The translations under genes were made by a program, and so were the position numbers. A stretch of DNA of 35,330 bases, taken from contig CAMDRT010000045.1 of assembly GCA_945906815.1 (NCBI GenBank), positions 1 to 35,330 of the forward strand, in the 5' to 3' direction. The stretch comes from Bordetella parapertussis. GTDB taxonomy: Bacteria > Pseudomonadota > Gammaproteobacteria > Burkholderiales > SG8-41. Position 1 is the stretch's first letter, and each line of letters starts with the position of its first letter. Shown here in pieces: positions 7,758-16,389 of the stretch. Below the pieces are notes generated by a model. That model had not been told where the DNA came from, ran no database searches, and saw only the letters and a program-made list of their open reading frames with translations.

Positions 7758-8702
7758 TTAGAGCCAGGCCCCGCGCAACATCGCCACGCCCTGCGCTCCC
7801 GCCAGCCGTGCCGTCGCCAGGTCTCGCGGCCGCATGCCGCCCAGCGCGTACACCGGTAGCGATGCGTCCTCCACGCATTGCGCGAAGCCATGCCATCCCA
7901 ACACCGGCGCGCCCGCATGCGTGGGCGTAGGTGCGACCGGCCCCGCCACGGCGAAATCTACACCCAGGCGCGTGGCCGCTTCGAGCTCCGCGCGGCTGTG
8001 GCACGACGCCGCCACCCACGCGCAGTCCGGGCGCTGCGTTAGCGTCTGCAATTGTGCCGCTGTCAGATGTACGCCATCCGCACCCGCTGCTTTGGCGAGT
8101 TGCACATCGCCGTTGATCAAGACCCGCGCACCGTAGGCATGCGCATCCGCAACCACCTCTGCCGCGAACTGCCGCAACGCGTGCGCGGACATTTGTTTTT
8201 CGCGCACCTGTATTAGCTTCAAGCCGTGCGCTAACGCTGCGGCGAGCCTCAGCCTGAAAACATCGATGCCCAGCGCCGTAGCCTGCGTGATGGCGTACAC
8301 ATCGGGCAAATCCAGCGCACGCACAATCGGTCCGTTCGCCGGCAATAGCGGCGTGACGTTCAGCGCGCCAGCAGTCTGCCATGTAAATCGCTGCCCTTCA
8401 CGCCCGTGCGGCTCGCCGCGCCACTGATAAATGCGAAAAAATCGCAAGCGCACCGCAGCGTGCGGATACTCGAAATCCCGGGTGAGCCACGGACATACGG
8501 TATCCACTTCGATGCCGAGTTCTTCCTGCAGCTCGCGGCACATCGCCGCCGCCGCGGATTCCCCCGCTTCGACTTTGCCGCCGGGAAACTCCCAGTACCC
8601 TGCAAAGGCCTTGCCGGCCGGGCGCTGCGCCAGCAGAAAACGTCCGCTGGCATCGTGTATCACCGCAGCGGCGACTTCGATGCGGCGGCGCGATGCAGGC
8701 AT
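7758..8702 (-). CDS. Nudix hydrolase fused to ThiE-like thiamine phosphate synthase domain
   Basis: This 314-residue protein joins two domains. Residues about 8-130 are a MutT-type nudix hydrolase with a perfect nudix box G42-x5-E48-x7-R56-E57-L-x-E60-E61-x-G63-I64; such domains sanitise 8-oxo-dGTP. Residues about 140-314 resemble thiamine phosphate synthase, with KLIQVREK, LINGDVQLAKAAGADGVHL, SCHS and PVYALGGM. The fusion is recurrent next to argJ/secA in beta- and gammaproteobacteria. The ATG at 8702 starts the nudix domain directly and lies 11 bases after the ATPase gene's stop; an extended frame upstream would overlap that gene and adds nothing recognisable. The Shine-Dalgarno is weak. 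Whether the ThiE part is catalytic cannot be told here. Confidence 0.88.
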   Translation of the reverse strand: MPASRRRIEVAAAVIHDASGRFLLAQRPAGKAFAGYWEFPGGKVEAGESAAAAMCRELQEELGIEVDTVCPWLTRDFEYPHAAVRLRFFRIYQWRGEPHGREGQRFTWQTAGALNVTPLLPANGPIVRALDLPDVYAITQATALGIDVFRLRLAAALAHGLKLIQVREKQMSAHALRQFAAEVVADAHAYGARVLINGDVQLAKAAGADGVHLTAAQLQTLTQRPDCAWVAASCHSRAELEAATRLGVDFAVAGPVAPTPTHAGAPVLGWHGFAQCVEDASLPVYALGGMRPRDLATARLAGAQGVAMLRGAWL

Positions 8703-8713
8703 CGGAAAAAGTT

Positions 8714-9607
8714 TTACTTTTTGCGCGCGAGGCGCGTGCGTCCCGCCCAGTCGCGCGCAAATTGCCAAGCGACGCGGCCGCTGCGCGAACCGCGCTGCAG
8801 CGACCACTGCAATGCGGCCTGCCGTACTGCGGCGGAACGCGTGTCCGCCACCTGGTAGTGTTCGAGCCACACTGCGGCAATATTCAAATACTCGTCCTGA
8901 TCAAACGGATAAAACGACACCCACAGACCGAAACGCTCCGACAGCGACACTTTTTCTTCCGAGGTTTCGCCCGGATGTATTTCTCCGCCGACATGCTTGT
9001 ATTCAAGATTTTCCTGCATGAACTCCGGCATCAAGTGGCGGCGATTCGAGGTGGCGTAAATCAGGCAGTTGTCGGAAGCCGCGGCCACCGATCCGTCGAG
9101 CACCACTTTGAGCGCCTTGTAGCCCGGCTCGTCGGCCTCGAACGAAAGGTCGTCGCAATACAACACGAAGCGCTCGGGGCGCTTGGCAATGAGCTCAACG
9201 ATGTCCGGCAGATCAACCAGGTCCTGCTTTTCCACCTCGATCAGCCGCAGTCCGCGCGGCGCATACTTGGTGAGCAGCGCCTTGATCATGGACGATTTAC
9301 CGGTGCCGCGCGCCCCGGTCAGCAATACATTGTTGGCCGGATGGCCTGCGACGAACTGTCGCGTGTTTTGTTCGACCAGCAACTTTTGCGTGTCGATGCC
9401 GCGCAGGTCTTTCAACTTAATGCGGTGAACCTGATTGACCGCTTGCAGCGCGCCGCGTGCGCCGCGGCCATTATTGCCGCCGTGCGTGCGCCAGCGAAAC
9501 GCTATCGACGCTTTCCAATTCGTAGGCGCGGATGCAGCGGGCACCAGCTGCTCCAGCCGCGCCAGCAGAGACTCCCCGCGCGCCAACAGGCTACTGACAT
9601 CAGTCAT
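8714..9607 (-). CDS. DUF815-type AAA ATPase
   Basis: The product (297 residues) is a P-loop ATPase of the DUF815 family, of unknown cellular role. Walker A is GARGTGKSS (98-106) and Walker B is FVLYCDDLSFE (147-157). IYATSNRRHLMPEFM matches a sensor-1 region, and SERFGLWVSF is typical of the family. The C-terminus is basic (GRTRLARKK). The ATG at 9607 follows an AT-rich leader with no clear Shine-Dalgarno. It sits between argJ (38 bases upstream) and the nudix gene (11 bases downstream), the usual neighbourhood of this family in betaproteobacteria. Confidence 0.85.
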   Translation of the reverse strand: MTDVSSLLARGESLLARLEQLVPAASAPTNWKASIAFRWRTHGGNNGRGARGALQAVNQVHRIKLKDLRGIDTQKLLVEQNTRQFVAGHPANNVLLTGARGTGKSSMIKALLTKYAPRGLRLIEVEKQDLVDLPDIVELIAKRPERFVLYCDDLSFEADEPGYKALKVVLDGSVAAASDNCLIYATSNRRHLMPEFMQENLEYKHVGGEIHPGETSEEKVSLSERFGLWVSFYPFDQDEYLNIAAVWLEHYQVADTRSAAVRQAALQWSLQRGSRSGRVAWQFARDWAGRTRLARKK

Positions 9608-9645
9608 GGTATATAACTATTTGTTTTAAAAGTACTTTACTGTTC

Positions 9646-10884
9646 TTAACTGCGGTAATCGGCATTGATGCTGACGTAATCGTGCGACAAATCACAGGTC
9701 CACACGGTTGCCGAGGCGCTGCCGCGATGGAGCGCGACGCGCACCGTGATTTCAGCCTGCTGCATTACACGCTGGCCATCGGCTTCCTGATAATCGGCGT
9801 GACGTCCGCCATTTTTGGCCACCAGCACATCATCCAGATACAAATCAATTTTTTCGGCATCCAGATCACCTATGCCGGCGTAACCCACCGCGCACAGGAT
9901 GCGGCCGAGATTGGGGTCTGACGCAAAAAACGCCGTCTTGGTCAGCGGCGAATGCGCTATCGCGTACGCCACTTTGCGGCACTCCTCCTCGGTGTTGCCG
10001 CCGTCGACCCGCACGGTGATGAATTTGCTGGCACCTTCGCCGTCGCGGATGATAGCCTGCGCCAGTTCCAGCGCGATCTCGGTCACGGCATCACGAAACG
10101 CCGCGTACTCGTCGCTGTCGGCGCTGGTAATTTCGGGCATGGCGGCTTTGCCGGTCGCGATCAGCATGAACGAATCGTTGGTCGAGGTATCGCCATCCAC
10201 GGTGATGCAGTTAAACGAACGCTGCGCGGCATAGGCCAGCGCGCGCTTCACCAGCGGCAGGCTCACCGCTGCGTCGGTCGCCACGTAGCCCAGCAGGGTC
10301 GCCATATTGGGGTGGATCATGCCCGCGCCTTTGGCCATGCCGGTCACCGTAATTTGCGTGTCACCCACAGCGTACGCGCGCGACGCTGCCTTGGGCACCG
10401 TATCGGTGGTCATGATCGCCTGCGCGGCCCGTGCCCAGTTTGCGGGCTGCAGGTCAGCTACGCACTGCGGCAGTCCGGCAATGATTTTATCCGCCGGCAA
10501 CGGCTCCATAATGACGCCGGTCGAAAACGGCAACACTTGCGACGGCGCGCAGCCGAGCAATTGCGCCAGCGCCGCGCAGGTTTCGCGCGCGTGCCCAAGG
10601 CCATCCTTGCCGGTGCCCGCATTGGCGCAACCGGTGTTGACCAGCAGTGCACGCACGGATTTTCCCGGGTCGAGCAGGGACAGATGCTGGCGCGCGACCA
10701 GCACCGGTGCCGCGCAAAAACGATTCTGCGTGAACACGCCCGCCACGCGCGCGCCCTCGTCCAGGCACATCACCAGCAGATCCTTGCGCTGCGGCTTGCG
10801 GATATTGGCCTCGGCTATGCCGAGGGTGACGCCAGCTACCGCCAGCAGTTTCGCAGGATCCGGGGGTAAAAGATTAACCGGCAT
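9646..10884 (-). CDS. argJ: Bifunctional glutamate N-acetyltransferase / amino-acid acetyltransferase ArgJ
   Basis: ArgJ transfers acetyl from N-acetylornithine to glutamate and can also acetylate glutamate from acetyl-CoA, recycling the acetyl group in arginine synthesis. The 412-residue precursor has the self-cleavage site MAT-LLG, with Thr196 as the new N-terminal nucleophile, KGAGMIHPN just before it, and the substrate loop GDTSTNDSF. The C-terminus ends DYVSINADYRS, matching the family's N-A-D-Y-x-(S/T) tail. The ATG at 10884 is chosen because GGAG lies 7-8 bases upstream and the homologous N-terminus begins there; the frame is open further upstream but without a plausible start. It follows secA by 52 bases. 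Confidence 0.95.
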   Translation of the reverse strand: MPVNLLPPDPAKLLAVAGVTLGIAEANIRKPQRKDLLVMCLDEGARVAGVFTQNRFCAAPVLVARQHLSLLDPGKSVRALLVNTGCANAGTGKDGLGHARETCAALAQLLGCAPSQVLPFSTGVIMEPLPADKIIAGLPQCVADLQPANWARAAQAIMTTDTVPKAASRAYAVGDTQITVTGMAKGAGMIHPNMATLLGYVATDAAVSLPLVKRALAYAAQRSFNCITVDGDTSTNDSFMLIATGKAAMPEITSADSDEYAAFRDAVTEIALELAQAIIRDGEGASKFITVRVDGGNTEEECRKVAYAIAHSPLTKTAFFASDPNLGRILCAVGYAGIGDLDAEKIDLYLDDVLVAKNGGRHADYQEADGQRVMQQAEITVRVALHRGSASATVWTCDLSHDYVSINADYRS

Positions 10885-10936
10885 GGGGTGACTCCGATTT
10901 TGCGCGTTGGCATCTAGCGCCAAACGCGGTTCAACT

Positions 10937-13747
10937 TCAGTTGAGTTTGCCGTGGCACTGCTTGAATTTTTTGCCCGAGCCGCAAGGACAAGGGTCGTTA
11001 CGCCCCACTTTTTGTCCGCTGCGCACGAACGGCTGTTGCGGTGGCGCATCGGGCTCGCCAGCGGCAGGCGCGGGTGCTGCTTCGGCAACGGCGCCGTCAA
11101 AATCGGCATGCTGGTACTGCACATTGATGGGCGCTTCGGGCTCTTCAACCGTCTGTAATTCGTCGGCGCTGCGTATGCGCATGGTCATCAGCACCCGGGT
11201 GACTTCGCCTTTGATGGTATCGAGCAGCATTGAAAACAATTCAAACGCTTCGCGCTTGTATTCCTGGGTCGGGTTTTTCTGCGCATAAGAACGCAGGTGT
11301 ATACCCTGGCGCAGGTGATCGAGCGACGACAAATGCTCACGCCAGTGGGCATCGATACTTTGCAACATCAGGCCGCGCTCGTACTGCCGTATGGCCTGCG
11401 CATCGACTACCGCGACCTTGTCGCTGTAAGCCTGGTGCGCCGCCGCGACTATACGCGAACGCAGCGCATCTTCCTCCAGTCCCGCTTCATCCTTGAGCCA
11501 CTGCTGAACCGGCAACGCCAACGCCAGCTCGTTGTCGAGCGTGCGCTCCAGCCCGGCCACGTCCCATTGTTCTTCGAGGCTGCCCTCGACGATATGCTGT
11601 GCGACCATGCCGCTGACCACATCGGCGCGCATCGCGGTAATGGTCTCCGACATGTCCTCGGCATCGAGCAAGTCGTTGCGCTGCTGGTATATCACCTTGC
11701 GCTGATCATTGGCCACATCGTCGTACTCGAGCAGATGTTTGCGGATATCGAAGTTGCGCGCCTCGACTTTGCGCTGCGCGTTTTCGATGGAGCGGTTGAT
11801 GATGCCCGCTTCAATCGGCTCGCCTTCAGGCACCTTCAAGCGCTGCATGATCGACTTCACCCGCTCACCGGCAAAAATACGCATCAGCGAATCATCCAGC
11901 GACAGATAAAAGCGGCTGGAACCGGGGTCGCCCTGGCGGCCCGAACGTCCGCGCAACTGGTTGTCGATGCGGCGCGACTCATGGCGTTCCGTGCCGATGA
12001 TATGCACGCCGCCCAGCGCCACCACCTGGTTATGCAGCGTCTGCCATTCGAAACGGATATCGTCGATCTTGCGGTTCCTCGCGGCCTCATCCAGCGTGGC
12101 ATCGGCTTTCACTGCATCGATTTGCGGGTTGGGATTGCCGCCCAGCACAATGTCGGTGCCACGACCCGCCATATTGGTGGCGATGGTCACAATCTTCGGC
12201 CGTCCCGCCTGGATGATGATTTCCGCTTCGCGCGCGTGCTGCTTGGCGTTCAGTACATGGTGCGGCACCGCTTCTTTCTCCAGCAAACCCGCGAGCAGCT
12301 CGCTGTTCTCAATCGAGGTAGTGCCCACCAGCACCGGCTGACCCCGCTGGTAGCAGTCCTTGATGTCTTCGATTACCGCTTTGTATTTTTCCGGGGTGGA
12401 CTGATACACCAGGTCATTCATGTCCTTGCGGATCATCGGGTGATGGGTGGGGATGATCACCGTTTCCAGCCCATAGATCTGCTGAAATTCATAGGCTTCG
12501 GTATCGGCCGTGCCGGTCATGCCCGACAGCTTCCTGTACATGCGGAAATAATTCTGGAAGGTAATCGTCGCCAGCGTTTGATTCTCCTTCTGGATTTCCA
12601 CGCCCTCCTTGGCCTCCACCGCCTGATGCAGACCTTCCGACCAGCGCCGGCCGGGCATCAGACGCCCGGTGAATTCGTCGACGATGATGATCTCGCCGTT
12701 CTGCACCACATACTGCTGCTCGTGGTGATACAGCGTATGCGCGCGCAGCCCCGCGTTGAGGTGGTGCATGAGATTAATGTTGGCGGGATCGTAAAGACTG
12801 GTGTCCGGCGGCAGCATGCCCGCTTGCGCCAGCAATTCCTCCGCGTGCTGATGCCCGTCTTCGGACAACATCACCTGATGCGCCTTCTCATCGACCCAAT
12901 AGTCACCTACTTCGCTTTTTTCCTCTTTTTGACGCACCAGTTTGGGCACCACCCCATTCATTTTGACGTAGAGCTCGGTGTTGTCATCGGCTTGCCCCGA
13001 TATGATCAACGGCGTGCGCGCTTCGTCGATGAGGATGGAATCCACCTCGTCCACGATCGCGAAACTCAGCGCACGCTGCACTTTTTCCGCGGTCTGGTAC
13101 ACCATGTTGTCGCGCAAATAATCGAAGCCGAACTCGTTGTTGGTGCCATAGGTGATGTCAGCCGCGTACGCCTGCTGCTTGAGTTCGTGCGCCATCTGCG
13201 ACAGGTTCACGCCCACGCTAAGGCCGAGAAAGCGATAGATCGTCCCCATCCATCCCGCATCGCGTTGCGCGAGGTAGTCATTGACGGTAACGATATGCAC
13301 GCCGTGGCCGGCCAGCGCATTCAAATAGGCGGGCAGCGTAGCCATCAGCGTTTTGCCTTCGCCAGTGCGCATCTCGGAAATTTTGCCATTGTGCAGCGCG
13401 ATGCCGCCGAGCATTTGCACATCGAAATGGCGCATGCCCAGCGTGCGCTTGGACGCTTCGCGCACCACCGCGAACGCTTCCGGCAATAGCTCGTCGATAA
13501 TCTCGCGGGTCGCGCGCTCGCGCGCCTGCGCCAGCGCGGTTTTATCACGCGCTGCACCGGCTTCGAGCTTACCGAGGTGGGCTTTGATACGGCCGCGGAA
13601 TTCATCGGTCTTGGCGCGCAATGCCTCATCCGAGAGCTTGGAAATTACCGGCTCCAGCGCATGGATAGCGGCAACCTTGCGGCGGTACTGCTTAAGCAGC
13701 CGGTCGTTGCGGCTGCCAAAAATTATTTTGAGGATTCCTGTAACCAT
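10937..13747 (-). CDS. secA: Preprotein translocase ATPase SecA
   Basis: SecA drives secretory proteins through SecYEG using ATP. From the ATG at 13747 the protein is 936 residues, in the family range. Walker A is RTGEGKT (127-133), the DEVD box is 233-236, and GTNNEFGFDYLRDNM, RRIDNQLRGRSGRQGDPGSS and the C-terminal zinc site CPCGSGKKFKQCH are all intact, so the SecB/lipid-binding tail is present. I prefer this ATG over the in-frame TTG at 13771, because that TTG falls in the T-rich tail of the hairpin at 13769-13800. Weak GAAG and more distant GGGAG motifs precede the ATG. A very long open frame on the other strand (11297-13489) is a codon-bias shadow. Confidence 0.97.
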   Translation of the reverse strand: MVTGILKIIFGSRNDRLLKQYRRKVAAIHALEPVISKLSDEALRAKTDEFRGRIKAHLGKLEAGAARDKTALAQARERATREIIDELLPEAFAVVREASKRTLGMRHFDVQMLGGIALHNGKISEMRTGEGKTLMATLPAYLNALAGHGVHIVTVNDYLAQRDAGWMGTIYRFLGLSVGVNLSQMAHELKQQAYAADITYGTNNEFGFDYLRDNMVYQTAEKVQRALSFAIVDEVDSILIDEARTPLIISGQADDNTELYVKMNGVVPKLVRQKEEKSEVGDYWVDEKAHQVMLSEDGHQHAEELLAQAGMLPPDTSLYDPANINLMHHLNAGLRAHTLYHHEQQYVVQNGEIIIVDEFTGRLMPGRRWSEGLHQAVEAKEGVEIQKENQTLATITFQNYFRMYRKLSGMTGTADTEAYEFQQIYGLETVIIPTHHPMIRKDMNDLVYQSTPEKYKAVIEDIKDCYQRGQPVLVGTTSIENSELLAGLLEKEAVPHHVLNAKQHAREAEIIIQAGRPKIVTIATNMAGRGTDIVLGGNPNPQIDAVKADATLDEAARNRKIDDIRFEWQTLHNQVVALGGVHIIGTERHESRRIDNQLRGRSGRQGDPGSSRFYLSLDDSLMRIFAGERVKSIMQRLKVPEGEPIEAGIINRSIENAQRKVEARNFDIRKHLLEYDDVANDQRKVIYQQRNDLLDAEDMSETITAMRADVVSGMVAQHIVEGSLEEQWDVAGLERTLDNELALALPVQQWLKDEAGLEEDALRSRIVAAAHQAYSDKVAVVDAQAIRQYERGLMLQSIDAHWREHLSSLDHLRQGIHLRSYAQKNPTQEYKREAFELFSMLLDTIKGEVTRVLMTMRIRSADELQTVEEPEAPINVQYQHADFDGAVAEAAPAPAAGEPDAPPQQPFVRSGQKVGRNDPCPCGSGKKFKQCHGKLN

Positions 13748-13768
13748 GAACGGCTTCAAACTCCCGTG

Positions 13769-13800
13769 CAAATAAAAAGGGGCGGGAAATCCCCACCCCT
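13769..13800 (-). terminator. Intrinsic terminator or leader hairpin between M23 gene and secA
   Basis: On the minus strand AGGGGTGGG (13800-13792), loop GATTT, CCCGCCCCT (13786-13778) form a 9-bp stem with one T-G pair, followed by TTTTATTTG. This is a textbook rho-independent terminator for the M23 gene ending at 13841. It stops only 22 bases before the secA ATG, so the secA promoter must lie upstream of or inside it, and the hairpin may instead work as a leader element or attenuator for secA. Confidence 0.8.
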
Positions 13801-13840
13801 CGCGCTTACTTTAGCCTGTAGCGACTGTCTTGAGCCGTAT

Positions 13841-14761
13841 TCAACCCGGCAACCGCAAGAACTGGGCGGGATTCACAGCAACACCACGTTGCCGCACTTC
13901 AAAATGCAGGTGCGTTCCCGTGGCACGGCCGGTACGTCCCATTTCCGCTATTTTCGCGCCACGCAACACCATCTCACCCACTTTGACGTGCATCCGTGAT
14001 GCATGCGCATAGCGCGTGATCAAATTGTTACCATGATCAACTTCCACCATATTACCATAGGCTGCGTGGTATTCCGCATACACCACGATGCCACCGGCGG
14101 CGGCCAATACCGGTGCGCCTTCGGCACCCGCGAAATCGATGCCCTCGTGATAGGAATGCTGGCCGCTAAACGGATCGATGCGCCAGCCAAAGTTAGAACT
14201 GTAGGTACCGCCGATCACCGGCATCATGGTGGGGATCAGTTTTCTTTTGGCACTTTCCAACACCAGCAGCGATTCCAGCACCCCCAGCTTGTCGCCGCGG
14301 TCATCCACCTGACGCGTGAGCTGGTCCACCTTGCTCGACAATTCAATCAGCGTAAAATCCCGGCTGGGCACCGTCGACAACGCACCGCCACGTCCGGGCG
14401 GCTCATTGAACTGAAACTCCTGAGGCTTGAAGCCGGCGAGTTTGGCGAGCCGCTCGCCCAGTGTGTCCAGGCGCAACAGTTGCGCCTGCATTTGCCCCAG
14501 CCGCTGCGCCATGGCATTGAGGCTGTCGCGCATATAGGATTCGTTCGCATGCTGCTGGGCTTGCTGAATCAAAAGCACCTGACTCTGCAAATAGGGCATA
14601 AAGTTCATCTCGGATGCATAACGCAGCACCACGAAATTGAGCACACCTGCAATGCCGACTATAGCGAACAGGGCACAAGCCGCAGCACCGGCCATGTGCT
14701 TCGCACCCAAGGTTAGCGTCCGCGCCTTCGCCAGATGCCCGGATATGAGAATAATATTCAA
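13841..14761 (-). CDS. M23 family metallopeptidase with N-terminal membrane anchor and coiled coil
   Basis: This is a LytM-type zinc peptidase acting on peptidoglycan cross-bridges or activating amidases. The 306-residue chain has a short basic N-terminus, one membrane helix (about 24-47), a coiled-coil stretch (about 55-170) and a C-terminal M23 domain. The zinc ligands are visible: H205 and D209 (HEGID), H284 and H286 (HLHFEV). All catalytic residues are present, unlike EnvC/NlpD-type inactive regulators. The start is a TTG preceded by a G-rich run; it gives the conserved N-terminus MNIILISGHLAKARTLTL. It is divergent from dciA with only 11 bases between. The same M23-secA neighbourhood exists in Pseudomonas. 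Confidence 0.88.
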   Translation of the reverse strand: MNIILISGHLAKARTLTLGAKHMAGAAACALFAIVGIAGVLNFVVLRYASEMNFMPYLQSQVLLIQQAQQHANESYMRDSLNAMAQRLGQMQAQLLRLDTLGERLAKLAGFKPQEFQFNEPPGRGGALSTVPSRDFTLIELSSKVDQLTRQVDDRGDKLGVLESLLVLESAKRKLIPTMMPVIGGTYSSNFGWRIDPFSGQHSYHEGIDFAGAEGAPVLAAAGGIVVYAEYHAAYGNMVEVDHGNNLITRYAHASRMHVKVGEMVLRGAKIAEMGRTGRATGTHLHFEVRQRGVAVNPAQFLRLPG

Positions 14762-14772
14762 CTTTCCCCCCC

Positions 14773-15228
14773 GTGCTGCAATTTATGCCGCTGCGTGATA
14801 TCCGCCAACTGATCGTGGCTACGAGCGAACTCGAGGCCCTACGCAAAAACACGCGAAAACACGCAGCGTTGCAACAGGCTTTTGTAGACTACACCCTGAC
14901 CGAACACGCTTACCTTACGCAAGCTAGCCGTGTCGGTTACATCAAGGCAGGCACGCTTTATTTATTTGCGGATCATGCAGCGGTTGCCGCGAAACTGCGC
15001 CAACTGCTACCGCGTCTGCTGCCCATCTTCAGTAAACTGGAAGCGCAGGTTACTGGAATTAAAGTGGAGCTGCAAGTAAATTTACCGCAGCCCAAAGCAG
15101 CAAAAAAGATTAATAAAAATTTGCTACCCATTGATTGCATTGAACAATTTGCAACACTGTCTCAAACGGTACGCAACCCGGAATTAAAAGTTGCACTCAC
15201 CAACCTGGTGAGAAAGCGAATTAAATAA
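14773..15228 (+). CDS. dciA: DUF721/DciA-like protein, probable DnaB helicase loader/operator
   Basis: The 151-residue product belongs to DUF721. In Pseudomonas the DUF721 protein encoded between lpxC and the M23-secA genes is DciA, which loads and activates the replicative helicase DnaB; this gene has the same location. The N-terminal KH-like part carries the pattern RVGYIKAGTLYLFADHAAVA, then LRQLLPRLLPIF. The C-terminus is basic (LVRKRIK). The start is uncertain: GTG at 14773 or ATG at 14785, neither with a good Shine-Dalgarno. It is divergent from the M23 gene and convergent with lpxC, 47 bases away. Confidence 0.75.
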   Translation: MLQFMPLRDIRQLIVATSELEALRKNTRKHAALQQAFVDYTLTEHAYLTQASRVGYIKAGTLYLFADHAAVAAKLRQLLPRLLPIFSKLEAQVTGIKVELQVNLPQPKAAKKINKNLLPIDCIEQFATLSQTVRNPELKVALTNLVRKRIK

Positions 15229-15275
15229 AGCGCGCTTAACCGCGATCCAGCCGCTACGCCGGACTACACCACAGA

Positions 15276-16202
15276 TCAGGCGCCTGCGGCACCGAAGATT
15301 TGCGGTTGCCCGGTCAGAAAGCCAGGCGCCTCTTCGGCTTTGTCAAAACTGCAATACGCCCAAGCCTGCGCGTCTTCCAGCAACCTGCGCAGGAGTAGGT
15401 TATTGAGCGCATGGCCGGACTTAAAGCCGCTGAATGCACCGATAATCGGGTGGCCCAGTAAATATAAATCACCGATAGCGTCCAGCGCCTTGTGCTTGAC
15501 GAATTCGTCGTCGTAGCGCAGACCATCGCTATTTAAGATGCGGTACTCGTCCATCACGATGGCATTGTCAAAACTGCCGCCCAGCGCCAACCCCTGCGCG
15601 CGCATCGCTTCCACGTCCTGCATGAATCCAAACGTGCGCGCCCGGCTCACCTCCTTGACATACGAGGTGGCCGAAAAATCAAAACACACAGTCTGGCGCG
15701 AACGCTCGAACACCGGGTGGTTAAACTCAATGGCCAGATCGAGCTTGAAACCGTTGAACGGGGTGAGACGCACCCATTTGTCCCCGTGCCGCACTTCAAT
15801 GGTCTTGAGGATGCGGATAAAGCGCTTGGCTGCGTTTTGCTCTTCGACCCCCGCCGACTGCAGCAAAAATACAAATGGCCCCGCGCTGCCATCCATGATC
15901 GGCACTTCGGCAGCGGACAAATCCACATAGGCATTATCGACGCCCAGGCCTGCCAGCGCCGACATCAAATGCTCCACCGTGCCTATCGAGACGCCGTCTT
16001 TTACCAAACAGGACGCCAGCCGCGTGTCACCCACCGCATAGGGATCGGCCTTGATCTCGACGACCTGCGGCAAATCGACGCGCCGAAACACAATGCCACT
16101 GTCGACCGCGGCCGGACGCAAGGTCATGTAAACCTTTTCGCCGGTATGCACGCCGATGCCGGTGGCGCTGATGGTGTTTTTAAGGGTGCGCTGGCGGATC
16201 AT
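15276..16202 (-). CDS. lpxC: UDP-3-O-acyl-N-acetylglucosamine deacetylase LpxC
   Basis: LpxC catalyses the committed step of lipid A synthesis, a zinc-dependent deacetylation in the cytoplasm. The 308-residue protein begins MIRQRTLKNTISATGIGVHT, the classical N-terminus. The metal ligands H78 (EHLMSALAG), H237 and D241 (KHKALDAIGD) and the catalytic H264 (KSGHALNN) are all present. The ATG at 16202 follows a leader of about 80 bases downstream of a perfect TATAAT, without a strong Shine-Dalgarno. It lies downstream of ftsZ, as is usual, but a terminator between them argues for separate transcription. Confidence 0.96.
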   Translation of the reverse strand: MIRQRTLKNTISATGIGVHTGEKVYMTLRPAAVDSGIVFRRVDLPQVVEIKADPYAVGDTRLASCLVKDGVSIGTVEHLMSALAGLGVDNAYVDLSAAEVPIMDGSAGPFVFLLQSAGVEEQNAAKRFIRILKTIEVRHGDKWVRLTPFNGFKLDLAIEFNHPVFERSRQTVCFDFSATSYVKEVSRARTFGFMQDVEAMRAQGLALGGSFDNAIVMDEYRILNSDGLRYDDEFVKHKALDAIGDLYLLGHPIIGAFSGFKSGHALNNLLLRRLLEDAQAWAYCSFDKAEEAPGFLTGQPQIFGAAGA

Positions 16203-16290
16203 GGGAATTAAAGCTTTGGCCGTCTACAGGCACAACCACACTGCCGTCAGAACGTTCTAAAACTATCTGTTTAAATTCAATTAGATATGA

Positions 16291-16296
16291 ATTATA
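16291..16296 (-). promoter_or_regulatory. Probable lpxC promoter, -10 hexamer
   Basis: The minus strand reads TATAAT, a perfect -10, 89 bases before the lpxC ATG and just downstream of the ftsZ terminator. A weak -35 (TTCAGT) sits 17 bases upstream; the spacer is GC-rich. Transcription would start near 16284, giving an AT-rich leader of about 80 bases. Confidence 0.6.
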
Positions 16297-16334
16297 ACAC
16301 GCTCGGCGGGGCGACTGAAAGCGCTGTCTGGCCC

Positions 16335-16369
16335 AATAAAAGGCGGCGGCGCGCAAACGCGGCCGCCGC
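16335..16369 (-). terminator. Intrinsic terminator after ftsZ
   Basis: On the minus strand GCGGCGGC (16369-16362), an 11-base loop, and GCCGCCGC (16350-16343) form a perfect 8-bp GC stem followed by CTTTTATT. It begins 20 bases after the ftsZ stop and marks the end of the dcw transcript. Confidence 0.75.
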
Positions 16370-16389
16370 GCGTTACAAACGCACACCCA

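Noticed and set aside
11297..13489. A 730-codon open frame on the plus strand opposite secA
   Set aside because: It mirrors the codon positions of secA, has histidine/arginine-rich shadow composition and no known domain; secA is certain on the other strand.
13748..13771. secA start at the in-frame TTG 13771
   Set aside because: The codon lies in the T-rich tail of the terminator hairpin and the added residues do not match SecA N-termini.
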